A DNA stretch of 64,000 nt, from positions 372,001 to 436,000 of the forward strand of contig NZ_UYZY01000001.1 in NCBI RefSeq assembly GCF_900626075.1, in the 5' to 3' direction. This document shows positions 34,213-42,161 of the stretch, in pieces. Source of the DNA: Clostridium transplantifaecale. Lineage in GTDB: Bacteria > Bacillota > Clostridia > Lachnospirales > Lachnospiraceae. The notes below the pieces were generated by a model that ran no database searches, was not told where the DNA came from, and saw only the letters and a list, made by a program, of their open reading frames with translations. The first letter of the stretch is position 1. The number at the start of each line of letters is the position of its first letter. A program made the translations under genes and the position numbers.

Positions 34213-36025
34213 AACGACACTGTTCGCAGTTGCTGTAACCGCTTTTTGCGTCCTGATTTATTCTATTTTTATTAATTATGGTACAAAAGTAAATAACCGT
34301 TTTATGAGTATAGAAAAAGAAAACCTGATGGAGTATGGGGAAGCCCAGAGTATAAAAATCAGTGAAGACCTGACGAATATGAAGGTGCGGCTCAAATCGG
34401 TGGCAGAGTTTGCGGGAGCTGCTTCGTTTGATGTGGAAAGCGGGGAATTTAAACAATATCTTTCCCGTGTGAACGGCACACAGAATTTTCCCGTTGGTTA
34501 CGTTCCGGCTGATGTCTGGAGAGAAAGATCAAAGGAAGCGGATCTGAAACCCGAAGAAAGAGAATTTTACGTAAAGCTGCTGGGAGGAAATCCTGCCGTA
34601 TCTAAACTTATCTATTCCCCGTCCAGGTCAGGATACTATTTTTTTGCAGGTGAACCCGTTATCAGGAACGGAGAGACGATAGGCGTCGTCAAATGCGCTG
34701 TCAGTGTTTCTGAACTGATGAATCTGCTGGAGGGTTATTCCGGTATGAGAGGAACCATGGTAAGCTGCATTGCCGATGGAAACGGAGAGATTCTTTATTG
34801 CAGCGACAAAGAGGAGTGGGTCGGCCAGAACATCCGTGATATCCTGCGGAGTGCAGAGAAAAAGACGAAAGGGATCGATGAATTTATCCGGGCTGTAGAG
34901 GAGAACTTAAACATTACCTTAACCGTGGATGCGGATACAGACAGCGCATTTCTGACGAATATTCCCATGGGTTTTGAGGGGTGGAACCTGATGAGCTTTT
35001 CCGATGCCAACCTGATGAAGGATGTGTCCTCACAGCTTTTAGACGACACAATCCTGATGGGAATGTCCCTTGTAGGAATTACGCTTCTGGCCGGCCTGCT
35101 CATCTATATACTGATGAGAGAAAGCGGGCGCCGGATTAAATTAGAACAGGCGAGATATGCGGCGCTTTCCAATTTTTCGGACACTATCCTGTTTGAATAT
35201 AACTTCAGAACAGACGTGCTTCAGCTGACACAGAATGCTACAGAACTCCTTGGCGTTGTGCGGCACAGCATCGAAAAATTCAGCAGTTTCTGCGGAGGAC
35301 TGGTACACCCGGACGATGTGGACGAGACCGTGAACTCTATTGCATCCGTCAGGAAGGATGGAGAGTTAAAGGTTGTGGAATTAAGGCTTTTAGGACGGGA
35401 CGGAGGCTGGATATGGTGCGAATGCAAGATGCAGCCAATCAGCGGAAACAAGGATATTGTCATAGGAAAACTGACCGATATTACCGGACGCAAGGCCAAG
35501 GAGATGAACCTGCTCTCTTTAAGTTCGACCGACACTTTAACAGGCCTTATGAACCGGGAGGCGTTTGTGGGAAAGGTGGAATCTCTTATCGAAGAAAAGC
35601 AGAAGGGATTCTTTTTCATGATTGATGTGGATAACTTCAAACTGGTTAATGACACGAAAGGCCATGAGGCGGGTGACGGCTATCTTACCAAAATCGGTGA
35701 GCTGCTCCGTCAGTCATTCCGGGATTATGATCCGGTTGCCCGGATCGGAGGGGATGAATTTGCCGCCTTTATGTCCGATACTTCGGACATTGAGAATGCA
35801 CAGAAGAAAGCTGAGCTGATCCTGTCTAAAATGAGCCATTCCCAGGGAGAGGCGGAAGTGGGAATGTCCGTCAGCATCGGAATTGCGGCCTGTCCGATTG
35901 ACGGCCGGTCCTACCAGGAACTTTACCGCAATGCAGATCAGGCGATGTATATGGCGAAAAGAAAAGGCAAAAACCGCTTCGTCTGCCACAAACCGCCCGA
36001 GACCGAACAGGGCGCTTTAGAATGA
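34181..36025 (+). CDS. Membrane diguanylate cyclase (sensor-PAS-GGDEF)
   Basis: Encodes 614 aa. A membrane helix (~12-30) and another (~288-310) bracket an extracytoplasmic sensor of about 255 residues that resembles a Cache-type domain. A PAS domain (~325-440, ending KLTDITGRKAKE) follows. The GGDEF domain has intact RIGGDEF, and the inhibitory site RDYD lies exactly five residues before it, so the enzyme is probably active and feedback-inhibited. The ATG at 34181 follows AGGAGGAGGAG and lies inside the end of the phosphodiesterase gene, so the two opposing enzymes are translated together. Confidence 0.93.
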   Translation: MEEKVKYSRYRTTLFAVAVTAFCVLIYSIFINYGTKVNNRFMSIEKENLMEYGEAQSIKISEDLTNMKVRLKSVAEFAGAASFDVESGEFKQYLSRVNGTQNFPVGYVPADVWRERSKEADLKPEEREFYVKLLGGNPAVSKLIYSPSRSGYYFFAGEPVIRNGETIGVVKCAVSVSELMNLLEGYSGMRGTMVSCIADGNGEILYCSDKEEWVGQNIRDILRSAEKKTKGIDEFIRAVEENLNITLTVDADTDSAFLTNIPMGFEGWNLMSFSDANLMKDVSSQLLDDTILMGMSLVGITLLAGLLIYILMRESGRRIKLEQARYAALSNFSDTILFEYNFRTDVLQLTQNATELLGVVRHSIEKFSSFCGGLVHPDDVDETVNSIASVRKDGELKVVELRLLGRDGGWIWCECKMQPISGNKDIVIGKLTDITGRKAKEMNLLSLSSTDTLTGLMNREAFVGKVESLIEEKQKGFFFMIDVDNFKLVNDTKGHEAGDGYLTKIGELLRQSFRDYDPVARIGGDEFAAFMSDTSDIENAQKKAELILSKMSHSQGEAEVGMSVSIGIAACPIDGRSYQELYRNADQAMYMAKRKGKNRFVCHKPPETEQGALE

Positions 36026-36036
36026 ACAAAAGAAAA

Positions 36037-36087
36037 ACAGGGTGTAAAGAAAAAACACTTGACACCCTGTTGAACCTGTTGTATGAT
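36037..36087 (+). promoter_or_regulatory. Promoter of ylxM-ffh with overlapping inverted repeat
   Basis: TTGACA (36059-36064), 17 bases, TATGAT (36082-36087). A 9-bp inverted repeat ACAGGGTGT (36037-36045) / ACACCCTGT (36062-36070) covers the -35 box and could be an operator; no T run follows, so it is not a terminator for the cyclase gene. The predicted start near 36094 leaves a leader of only about ten bases. Confidence 0.5.
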
Positions 36088-36103
36088 AAGTCAGGTGATT
36101 GAA

Positions 36104-36448
36104 ATGGAAAAAATTGTAGAGCAGGGTCTTTTATATGATTTTTACGGTGAATTGCTTACAGAGCATCAGAAATCGATTTATGAAGATGTTGTGTTCAACG
36201 ATTTGTCCCTGAGTGAGATTGCAAAAGAAAAAGGCATCAGCCGTCAGGGAGTCCATGATATGATAAAGCGCTGTGACAAGATACTGAACGGTTATGAAGA
36301 AAAACTGGGCCTTGTTAAGAAATTTCTAAAGACAAGGGAGCTGGTGGAGGAGATTAACTGCCTCACCGGCGAGTTCCTTGAGACAGAGGACAAGGAACTG
36401 ATTAAGCGCGTTGGACAGATTTCCAATGATATCCTGAAACTTGTATGA
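36104..36448 (+). CDS. ylxM: YlxM-family helix-turn-helix protein (SRP-associated)
   Basis: Encodes about 114 aa. It has a sigma-70 region 4-like HTH: YEDVVFNDLSLSEIAKEKGISRQGVHDMIKRCDKIL. YlxM is encoded with ffh in most Firmicutes and binds SRP components in streptococci. The ATG at 36104 is preferred over 36083 because the latter lies within the -10 box; AGGTGA lies upstream. It is followed by ffh after 65 bases. Confidence 0.93.
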   Translation: MEKIVEQGLLYDFYGELLTEHQKSIYEDVVFNDLSLSEIAKEKGISRQGVHDMIKRCDKILNGYEEKLGLVKKFLKTRELVEEINCLTGEFLETEDKELIKRVGQISNDILKLV

Positions 36449-36513
36449 TTGATTGGCGATGAAAAGTTTGTGCAACATGCTTTTTACTGCCTGACTTGAA
36501 CGGAGGGTTTTGA

Positions 36514-37878
36514 ATGGCTTTTGAAAGCTTGGCAGATAAACTGCAGAACGTTTTTAAAAACCTGACGGGAAAAGGACGCTTATCGGAAGCGGACGTTAAA
36601 GCAGGTCTTAAGGAAGTCAAGATGGCTCTCCTCGAAGCCGATGTAAGCTTTAAGGTTGTAAAACAGTTTATCAATTCTGTACAGGAACAGGCGGTGGGCA
36701 CCGATGTGCTGAACGGCCTTCATCCGGGGCAGATGGTAATAAAGATTGTCAACGACGAACTCGTAAAACTGATGGGTTCCGAGATGACGGAGATTGCTTT
36801 AAAACCCAGCAATGAGATTACGGTTATCATGATGGCCGGCCTTCAGGGAGCCGGTAAGACGACGACCACGGCCAAGATAGCGGGCAAGCTTAAGGCCAAG
36901 GGAAGAAATCCCCTTCTGGCAGCCTGCGACGTATACCGTCCTGCGGCGATTGAACAGCTTCAGAAGAACGGTGAGAAGCAGGGAGTGCCTGTCTTTTCCA
37001 TGGGTACGGGGCACAAGCCGGTGAATATTGCAAAGGCGGCAATTGAGCATGCGTCAAAGAACGGCCAGAATGTGGTAATCATTGATACCGCCGGACGTCT
37101 TCATATCGACGAAGATATGATGAATGAGCTGGTGGAAATCAAGGAGAATGTGGATGTAAACCAGACGCTTCTCGTAGTTGATGCCATGACGGGACAGGAT
37201 GCGGTCAATGTAGCCGGAATGTTTAACGACAAGATCGGCGTCGACGGCGTTATTCTGACTAAGATGGACGGTGATACACGAGGCGGTGCGGCTCTTTCTA
37301 TTAAAGCAGTAACCGGCAAACCGATTCTTTACGTCGGCATGGGAGAAAAGCTTTCCGATTTAGAGCAGTTCTATCCTGACAGGATGGCATCCAGAATACT
37401 CGGTATGGGCGATGTGCTGTCGATTATCGACAAGGCCGCAGCCGTGATGGATGAAGAAAAAGCAAAAGAACTCAGTAAAAAGATTAAAAAAGCTGAGTTT
37501 GACTATAATGATTTCCTGGATCAGATGCGCCAGATTAAGCAGATGGGCGGTATGTCCAGCATCTTAACGATGATGCCGGGTATGAACCAGTTAAAAGGCG
37601 TGGATCTGGACGACAATGAGAAGGCGATGGGAAGAGTCGAGGCGATTATCCTCTCCATGACGGATGAGGAGAGAAAGAACCCGGATCTCATCAACCCCTC
37701 CAGGAAAAAGCGCATTGCGAATGGTGCAGGCGTGGACATTGCCGAGGTGAACCGGATGGTGAAACAGTTCGGCGAGATGAAGAAGATGATGAAACAGCTT
37801 CCCGGAATGATGGGAGGCGGCAAACGCCGCGGCGGTGGTCTTGGCGGAATGCTCGGGAAGATGAAATTCCCGTTTTAA
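36514..37878 (+). CDS. ffh: Signal recognition particle protein Ffh
   Basis: Encodes 454 aa. It targets ribosomes making membrane proteins to FtsY. The N domain is helical; the G domain has GLQGAGKTTTTAKIAG, DTAGRLHID and TKMDGDTRGGAALS. The C-terminal M domain is methionine-rich and ends in a Gly/Met/Lys tail (GMMGGGKRRGGGLGGML), normal for the family. No SRP RNA gene was recognised in the window. Confidence 0.98.
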   Translation: MAFESLADKLQNVFKNLTGKGRLSEADVKAGLKEVKMALLEADVSFKVVKQFINSVQEQAVGTDVLNGLHPGQMVIKIVNDELVKLMGSEMTEIALKPSNEITVIMMAGLQGAGKTTTTAKIAGKLKAKGRNPLLAACDVYRPAAIEQLQKNGEKQGVPVFSMGTGHKPVNIAKAAIEHASKNGQNVVIIDTAGRLHIDEDMMNELVEIKENVDVNQTLLVVDAMTGQDAVNVAGMFNDKIGVDGVILTKMDGDTRGGAALSIKAVTGKPILYVGMGEKLSDLEQFYPDRMASRILGMGDVLSIIDKAAAVMDEEKAKELSKKIKKAEFDYNDFLDQMRQIKQMGGMSSILTMMPGMNQLKGVDLDDNEKAMGRVEAIILSMTDEERKNPDLINPSRKKRIANGAGVDIAEVNRMVKQFGEMKKMMKQLPGMMGGGKRRGGGLGGMLGKMKFPF

Positions 37879-37941
37879 AAACAGTTAGTATGATGCATAA
37901 GCATTATCTATACAGAATTAACCCAAGGAGGTGAAAGTAAA

Positions 37942-38181
37942 ATGGTAAAGATGAGACTGAAAAGAATGGGTCAGAAGAAGGCTCCTTTCTATAGAATTGT
38001 TGTTGCAGATTCCAGATCCCCGAGAGACGGAAGATTCATCGAAGAGATTGGTTACTATGATCCTAACACAGAGCCAAGCACAATCAAGATCGATGAGGAA
38101 GCAGCTAAAAAGTGGTTATCTACAGGTGCTCAGCCAACCGAAACAGTTGGTAAACTTTTAAAAATCGCCGGCATCCAGTAA
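37942..38181 (+). CDS. rpsP: 30S ribosomal protein S16
   Basis: Encodes 79 aa. [25 protein letters not shown] is the S16 signature at the N-terminus and the GYYDPNTEP motif is present. AAGGAGGTG precedes the ATG. It follows ffh by 63 bases. Confidence 0.98.
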   Translation: MVKMRLKRMGQKKAPFYRIVVADSRSPRDGRFIEEIGYYDPNTEPSTIKIDEEAAKKWLSTGAQPTETVGKLLKIAGIQ

Positions 38182-38239
38182 TCACTTACTATTCACAGCC
38201 GTTATACCCGATAATGCGGGACACGCAGTCCCGTGAGGC

Positions 38240-38345
38240 GTTTTTATGCACAGTATGCGTGAAAATCCCGAGTTTGACGGCGCGAAACTGCATCTTGCAG
38301 TTTCTGTGCATCGCGAAGCGAGTTGCTGTTCGCAGAACTGTGTCT
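38240..38345 (+). repeat. Nested stem-loop region between rpsP and khpA
   Basis: The 218-base gap holds nested inverted repeats: ATGCACAG (38246-38253) with CTGTGCAT (38304-38311) outside, and GAAACTGCA (38284-38292) with TGCAGTTTC (38296-38304) inside. A GGGAC/GTCCC hairpin followed by GTTTTT (about 38219-38245) may be a weak terminator. The stretch GAAAATCCCGAGTTTGACGG recurs in altered form at about 45466-45486, after the SASP gene. It may be a small dispersed repeat or a processing site within the operon. Confidence 0.4.
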
Positions 38346-38399
38346 TAGCAGGGCTGGGAATAGTGACAATTAGCAGCCTGGCCTGTGAGGTGAATTGGT

Positions 38400-38627
38400 A
38401 TGAAAGAATTAGTAGAAGTGATCGCAAAAGCACTGGTTGAAAACCCAGACGAAGTTGCAGTTACAGAATCGGTGAAAGATGACGAGATTGTAGTTGAGCT
38501 TAAGGTTGCCGCCTCAGACATGGGAAAGGTGATCGGCAAACAGGGACGCATTGCCAAGGCAATCCGCTCTGTTGTGAAAGCAGCAGCTTCCAAAGATGAT
38601 AAGAAAGTTATTGTAGAAATTCAGTAA
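38400..38627 (+). CDS. khpA: KH-domain RNA-binding protein KhpA
   Basis: Encodes 75 aa. It is a single KH domain with the GxxG loop in VIGKQGRIAKAIRSVVKAAA. KhpA pairs with KhpB/Jag and regulates RNAs for cell growth in streptococci. Its place between rpsP and rimM is conserved. GAGGTG lies upstream of the ATG. Confidence 0.96.
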   Translation: MKELVEVIAKALVENPDEVAVTESVKDDEIVVELKVAASDMGKVIGKQGRIAKAIRSVVKAAASKDDKKVIVEIQ

Positions 38628-38759
38628 CGTAAAAGCCGCCGGCCTGCAGGGGAAGACGGCTTTTCTTTTGATACGGCAAAGAATCCTTATAAAGCAGGAT
38701 TTTTCTATATGACAACGGCGGAATTACGGTCTGCCGCACAGAAAGGACAGGGAAGCAGG

Positions 38760-39272
38760 ATGGAACAGTTTCTGCGGGTGGGCGTTATCTCCTCGACTCA
38801 TGGAATTAAAGGAGAGGTAAAGGTATTTCCCACAACCGATGACGCAAACAGATTTAAAAAACTGAAGGAAGTGCTGCTCGATACGGGAAAAGAACGTATT
38901 CCCATGGAAGTAGAACAGGTGAAATTCCATAAGAATATGGTCATTGTCAAATTCAAGGGTTATGACAATATCAGCGATATGGAACTGTATAAGGGAAAAG
39001 ATCTTCTCGTCTCCAGGGATCAGGCGGTCAAGCTTGAGCCGGATGAGAATTTCATTATAGATTTAATCGGCCTTAAGGTGGTCACAGATGAAGGGGCGGA
39101 TTTTGGCACGGTAAAGGATATTCTCCAGACCGGCGCCAATGATGTCTATGTGATCGACGGCAATGACGGGAAGGAATACCTGTTCCCATCCATCAAGGAG
39201 TGCATTCTGGATGTAAACCTGGATGAGGGAACGGTGACGGTCCACATTATGGACGGCCTTCTGGATTTATAA
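38760..39272 (+). CDS. rimM: Ribosome maturation factor RimM
   Basis: Encodes about 170 aa. It assists 30S head assembly and binds S19. [28 protein letters not shown] is the RimM N-terminal domain; the PRC-barrel C-terminal half contains [26 protein letters not shown]. The ATG at 38760 matches the family start; an in-frame ATG at 38709 would add 17 unrelated residues. Confidence 0.96.
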   Translation: MEQFLRVGVISSTHGIKGEVKVFPTTDDANRFKKLKEVLLDTGKERIPMEVEQVKFHKNMVIVKFKGYDNISDMELYKGKDLLVSRDQAVKLEPDENFIIDLIGLKVVTDEGADFGTVKDILQTGANDVYVIDGNDGKEYLFPSIKECILDVNLDEGTVTVHIMDGLLDL

Positions 39273-39302
39273 TATCTGGATATGTTTAAGGAGCATAATT
39301 TT

Positions 39303-40037
39303 ATGAATTTTCATATTCTAACGCTGTTTCCCGAGATGGTGATGGGAGGGCTTAACACCAGCATTACCGGGAGGGCCATGGAGAACGGCCTGATATCGGT
39401 GGAAGCCGTCAATATACGTGATTATTCCACGGACAAGCATCATCATGTGGACGATTATCCGTACGGCGGAGGAGCGGGAATGGTGATGCAGCCAGGACCG
39501 ATCTACGCGGCCTGTGAGGATCTGGCCGGTAAGATCGGAAAGAGGCCGAGAGTAATCTATATGACACCCCAGGGCCGGGTATTTAACCAAAAGATTGCCG
39601 AGGAGCTGGCGCAGGAGGACGAGCTTGTATTCCTCTGCGGCCACTATGAGGGAATCGACGAGCGGGTTCTGGAACTTGTCGTGACGGATTATCTCTCCAT
39701 CGGTGATTATGTGCTCACCGGCGGCGAACTGCCCGCCATGGTCATGATAGACTGCATCTCAAGGCTGGTGCCAGGAGTGCTGAATAACGACGTCTCCGCG
39801 GAATTTGAATCATTCCACGACAACCTGCTGGAGTACCCGCAGTACACAAGGCCCGAGGAATTTATGGGTAAAAAAGTACCCGAGGTGCTCTTGTCGGGCC
39901 ATCATAAAAACATCGACGAGTGGCGGCGCAGGAAATCCATAGAACGCACACTGGAGCGCAGGCCGGAACTGCTTGAAGACGCTGTTTTATCCAAGAAGGA
40001 GGCGTTGTATCTGGCGCAGCTTAAAGAGGGGATTTAG
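39303..40037 (+). CDS. trmD: tRNA (guanine37-N1)-methyltransferase TrmD
   Basis: Encodes about 244 aa. It makes m1G37, preventing frameshifts. The SPOUT-fold S-adenosylmethionine loop is seen in LCGHYEGIDERV and DYVLTGGELPAMVMID. The ATG at 39303 follows AAGGAG. The last ten bases, with the stop codon TAG at 40035-40037, lie inside the repeat module that follows, so the Gly-Ile end of the protein may have been set by that insertion. Confidence 0.97.
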   Translation: MNFHILTLFPEMVMGGLNTSITGRAMENGLISVEAVNIRDYSTDKHHHVDDYPYGGGAGMVMQPGPIYAACEDLAGKIGKRPRVIYMTPQGRVFNQKIAEELAQEDELVFLCGHYEGIDERVLELVVTDYLSIGDYVLTGGELPAMVMIDCISRLVPGVLNNDVSAEFESFHDNLLEYPQYTRPEEFMGKKVPEVLLSGHHKNIDEWRRRKSIERTLERRPELLEDAVLSKKEALYLAQLKEGI

Positions 40038-40094
40038 TTGAGATGCGAGGATGCCTCTGTAAGATGGCGGACGGGGGAGTGGGATGGTGTATAT

Positions 40095-40298
40095 GAGTCT
40101 TCAGTCCCGGTGTTTAGGTTGTGGTGAGGGGGAATCCGGAGAAAAAAATTCCTGCGGGGACACGCTCCCGCTTGTGAAGCGCACAGCGGATGCTAAGCTC
40201 GTGAGGGACCTCGCTAAGCACCGGCGGGCTTCAAGGTCTCCCTTCGGAAAGTTTTTCTCCTCCTTCCCCGGGCAGGTTATCGACGGGACTGAAGACTC
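40095..40298 (+). repeat. Hairpin repeat element A
   Basis: A 204-base element bounded by a perfect 15-bp inverted repeat, GAGTCTTCAGTCCCG and CGGGACTGAAGACTC. Inside, GGAGAAAAA pairs with TTTTTCTCC, and TTCC/GGGGAC with GTCTCC/GGAA, so the whole element can fold to one long imperfect hairpin. It is in the same orientation as element C. Confidence 0.85.
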
Positions 40299-40796
40299 AG
40301 GCAAGGCTGTTGCCCCGTCCGTCATCTTCAGGGGCTGATTGTCTCTTTCGTCAAGTGGGGAGGAGGTATTGTCGCGACCACTACGTTGTGGCGATATTTA
40401 TACGGAGCTGGGCTGTTATGGTGAATGCTTTGTGATATGCAGTGACAGAATAAAACGCTGTTTCGTGCCGGTGGATTTGGATTTAGGTATCTTTATGTGA
40501 AAATGTATAGAAATGCTTTGCAGAATGTAAACTCATGAATAGCGATTGAGCTTTTTTGATTGAGATTTTTCGTTTTGTCGGCATTTCAGATTATATGAAA
40601 GAGATGTCTAAGGCGGAATTGAAAGAAGATTCTGTCTTTCAGATAGAGAGTTTAAGCAGAGAATTTAAAATGAGCAGGAGTCATTTCCCGGGTATTGGAA
40701 TAAACGTAGTGGCAGCGACAGTTCCCTTTTCCCCTTTGAAAGAAGAGAACAATTCAGCGGCCGCAGGCCGGGATTCGGGATGGCGGAAACCTTCGC

Positions 40797-40988
40797 GTCT
40801 TCAGTCCCGGGGTATAACCTTCCCGTGGGGAAGGAGGGAGAAAAAGATTCCGGAGGGAACCTGAAGTTCATCGGCACTTACCGAGGTTTTTTCGAGGTTA
40901 GTACCGTTATGCACTTCGAAGGCAAGCGTTTCCCGCAGGAACTTTTCTGCCGGATTCCCCCGCGCAACCTTCACCCGGGACTGAAGAC
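40797..40988 (-). repeat. Hairpin repeat element B
   Basis: A 192-base relative of element A in the opposite orientation, bounded by GTCTTCAGTCCCG and CGGGACTGAAGAC (13-bp perfect inverted repeat). It is more diverged from A than D is. Confidence 0.82.
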
Positions 40989-41053
40989 TCATAACCTCCC
41001 CTCACCATCCCCCCCCGGCCGTCCCGGCGGCGTTCTCATATTTCAAAAAACGC

Positions 41054-41082
41054 TTGCATTCCACCCCAATATATGGTATCAT
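41054..41082 (+). promoter_or_regulatory. Predicted promoter of rplS
   Basis: TTGCAT (41054-41059), 17 bases, TATCAT (41077-41082), starting 15 bases after the end of the repeat module. It would restore transcription of rplS cut off from the trmD operon by the module. Confidence 0.6.
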
Positions 41083-41163
41083 AATAAACTGTGAAATAAA
41101 GAGATGGTCCTCTGTTACGGAATGTATTAAGAACATCAAAGATTTTAAAGGAGGTTCACTAGG

Positions 41164-41511
41164 ATGAACGAAATTATCAAGAATATCGAAGCTGCTCAGT
41201 TGAAAGCAACTGTTCCGAGCTTCAATGTAGGAGATACAGTAAGAGTATCTGCTAAAATCAAAGAGGGAAACCGTGAGAGAACTCAGATTTTCGAAGGAAC
41301 TGTTATCAAGAGACAGAACGGCAGTTCAAGAGAAACTTTCACCGTAAGAAAGAATTCCAACGGTGTAGGCGTAGAGAAGACATGGCCGTTACATTCTCCT
41401 GTTGTTGAGAACATTGAAGTAATCAGAAGAGGTAAAGTAAGAAGAGCAAAACTTAACTATTTAAGAGACAGAGTTGGTAAAGCTGCCAAAGTTAAAGAGT
41501 TAGTTAAATAA
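41164..41511 (+). CDS. rplS: 50S ribosomal protein L19
   Basis: Encodes 115 aa, normal for L19. [32 protein letters not shown] and [34 protein letters not shown] are signature sequences. L19 sits at the 30S-50S interface. AAAGGAGG precedes the ATG; codon use is highly biased. Confidence 0.98.
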   Translation: MNEIIKNIEAAQLKATVPSFNVGDTVRVSAKIKEGNRERTQIFEGTVIKRQNGSSRETFTVRKNSNGVGVEKTWPLHSPVVENIEVIRRGKVRRAKLNYLRDRVGKAAKVKELVK

Positions 41512-41522
41512 TTCTTGGAATG

Positions 41523-41552
41523 AAAAGGGACAATGTAAATTGTCCCTTTTTT
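41523..41552 (+). terminator. Rho-independent terminator after rplS
   Basis: AAAAGGGACAAT pairs perfectly with ATTGTCCCTTTT around GTAA, followed by more T. Confidence 0.9.
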
Positions 41553-41598
41553 AGCAGACAGGTTATTGCAGTTCATAACGACAGGTTAGGGGAAAAGA

Positions 41599-42147
41599 AT
41601 GCATATAGACGAAGAACCCAGCCGCCTGCGGCTGATAGTTAACTGGATTGTCGATATCGTTGTCGTAATATCTATTGCCTGGTTTGTTGTATTCTCGATG
41701 GGGACGCAGATTACAGTGACGGGCCAATCCATGGAACCTGTGCTCTCACAGGATGAGATGGTTTTGATGAACCGGCTTTCCGTCAGGTTTGGAAAGATCA
41801 AGCGGTTCGATATCGTAGTATTTGAAAAGGAAGATAAGAAATTTAATATTAAGAGAGTAGTCGGCCTGCCCGGTGAGACGGTGCAGATTAAGGACGGTTC
41901 TCTCTATATTAATGATGAAAAAATAGAGGCGGAAAACGGACTTTCACAGGCTGCGCTTGCAGGCCTTGCGGAGAATCCGGTGGTACTTGCGGAGGATGAA
42001 TACTTTCTTTTGGGAGATAACCGGGAAAACAGTGAGGACAGCCGTTTTGTCAATGTAGGAAATGTAAAGAAGAGCCAGATTCGAGGAAAGGTCTGGTTCC
42101 GGATACGTCCGCTGCGCCGTATCGGGCTGATACGCTCCGGCGCCTGA
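41599..42147 (+). CDS. lepB: Signal peptidase I
   Basis: Encodes 182 aa. It removes signal peptides outside the membrane. One N-terminal membrane helix (~14-33) precedes the catalytic Ser44 (TGQSMEPVL) and Lys85 (FNIKRVVGLPGE) dyad; the GDNRENSEDSR box is present. The single-helix form is typical of Gram-positive enzymes. GGGGAAAAG lies before the ATG. The gene for RbgA begins 14 bases after it. Confidence 0.96.
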   Translation: MHIDEEPSRLRLIVNWIVDIVVVISIAWFVVFSMGTQITVTGQSMEPVLSQDEMVLMNRLSVRFGKIKRFDIVVFEKEDKKFNIKRVVGLPGETVQIKDGSLYINDEKIEAENGLSQAALAGLAENPVVLAEDEYFLLGDNRENSEDSRFVNVGNVKKSQIRGKVWFRIRPLRRIGLIRSGA

Positions 42148-42161
42148 AAGGAGATTCACAG

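Larger units (their letters stand above)
40028..41039. repeat. Noncoding composite repeat module, copy 1 (between trmD and rplS)
   Basis: A roughly 1,012-base stretch without a gene, homologous to the reverse complement of 56847-57518. It consists of an outer segment (GCGAGGATGCCTCTGTAAGA...), a ~200-nt hairpin element, a spacer, a second hairpin element in opposite orientation, and an outer segment ending GGCGGCGTTCTCAT. The outer segments are inverted relatives of each other (ATGCGAGGAYGCC versus ATGAGAACGCC). Compared with copy 2 the spacer carries about 370 extra bases (roughly 40385-40755). No transposase is present. It separates trmD from rplS, which has its own promoter right after the module. 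Confidence 0.85.

Noticed and set aside
40084-40338. 84-codon frame in hairpin element A, and related frames in the other copies (e.g. 56995-57459 on the minus strand)
   Set aside because: The frames shift and break between the four copies while DNA-level pairing at the ends is kept, so coding is unlikely; they are by-products of the repeat.
40556-40864. Open frame in the extra spacer of module copy 1
   Set aside because: Begins with TTG without a ribosome site, and runs on into hairpin element B; no recognisable protein pattern.
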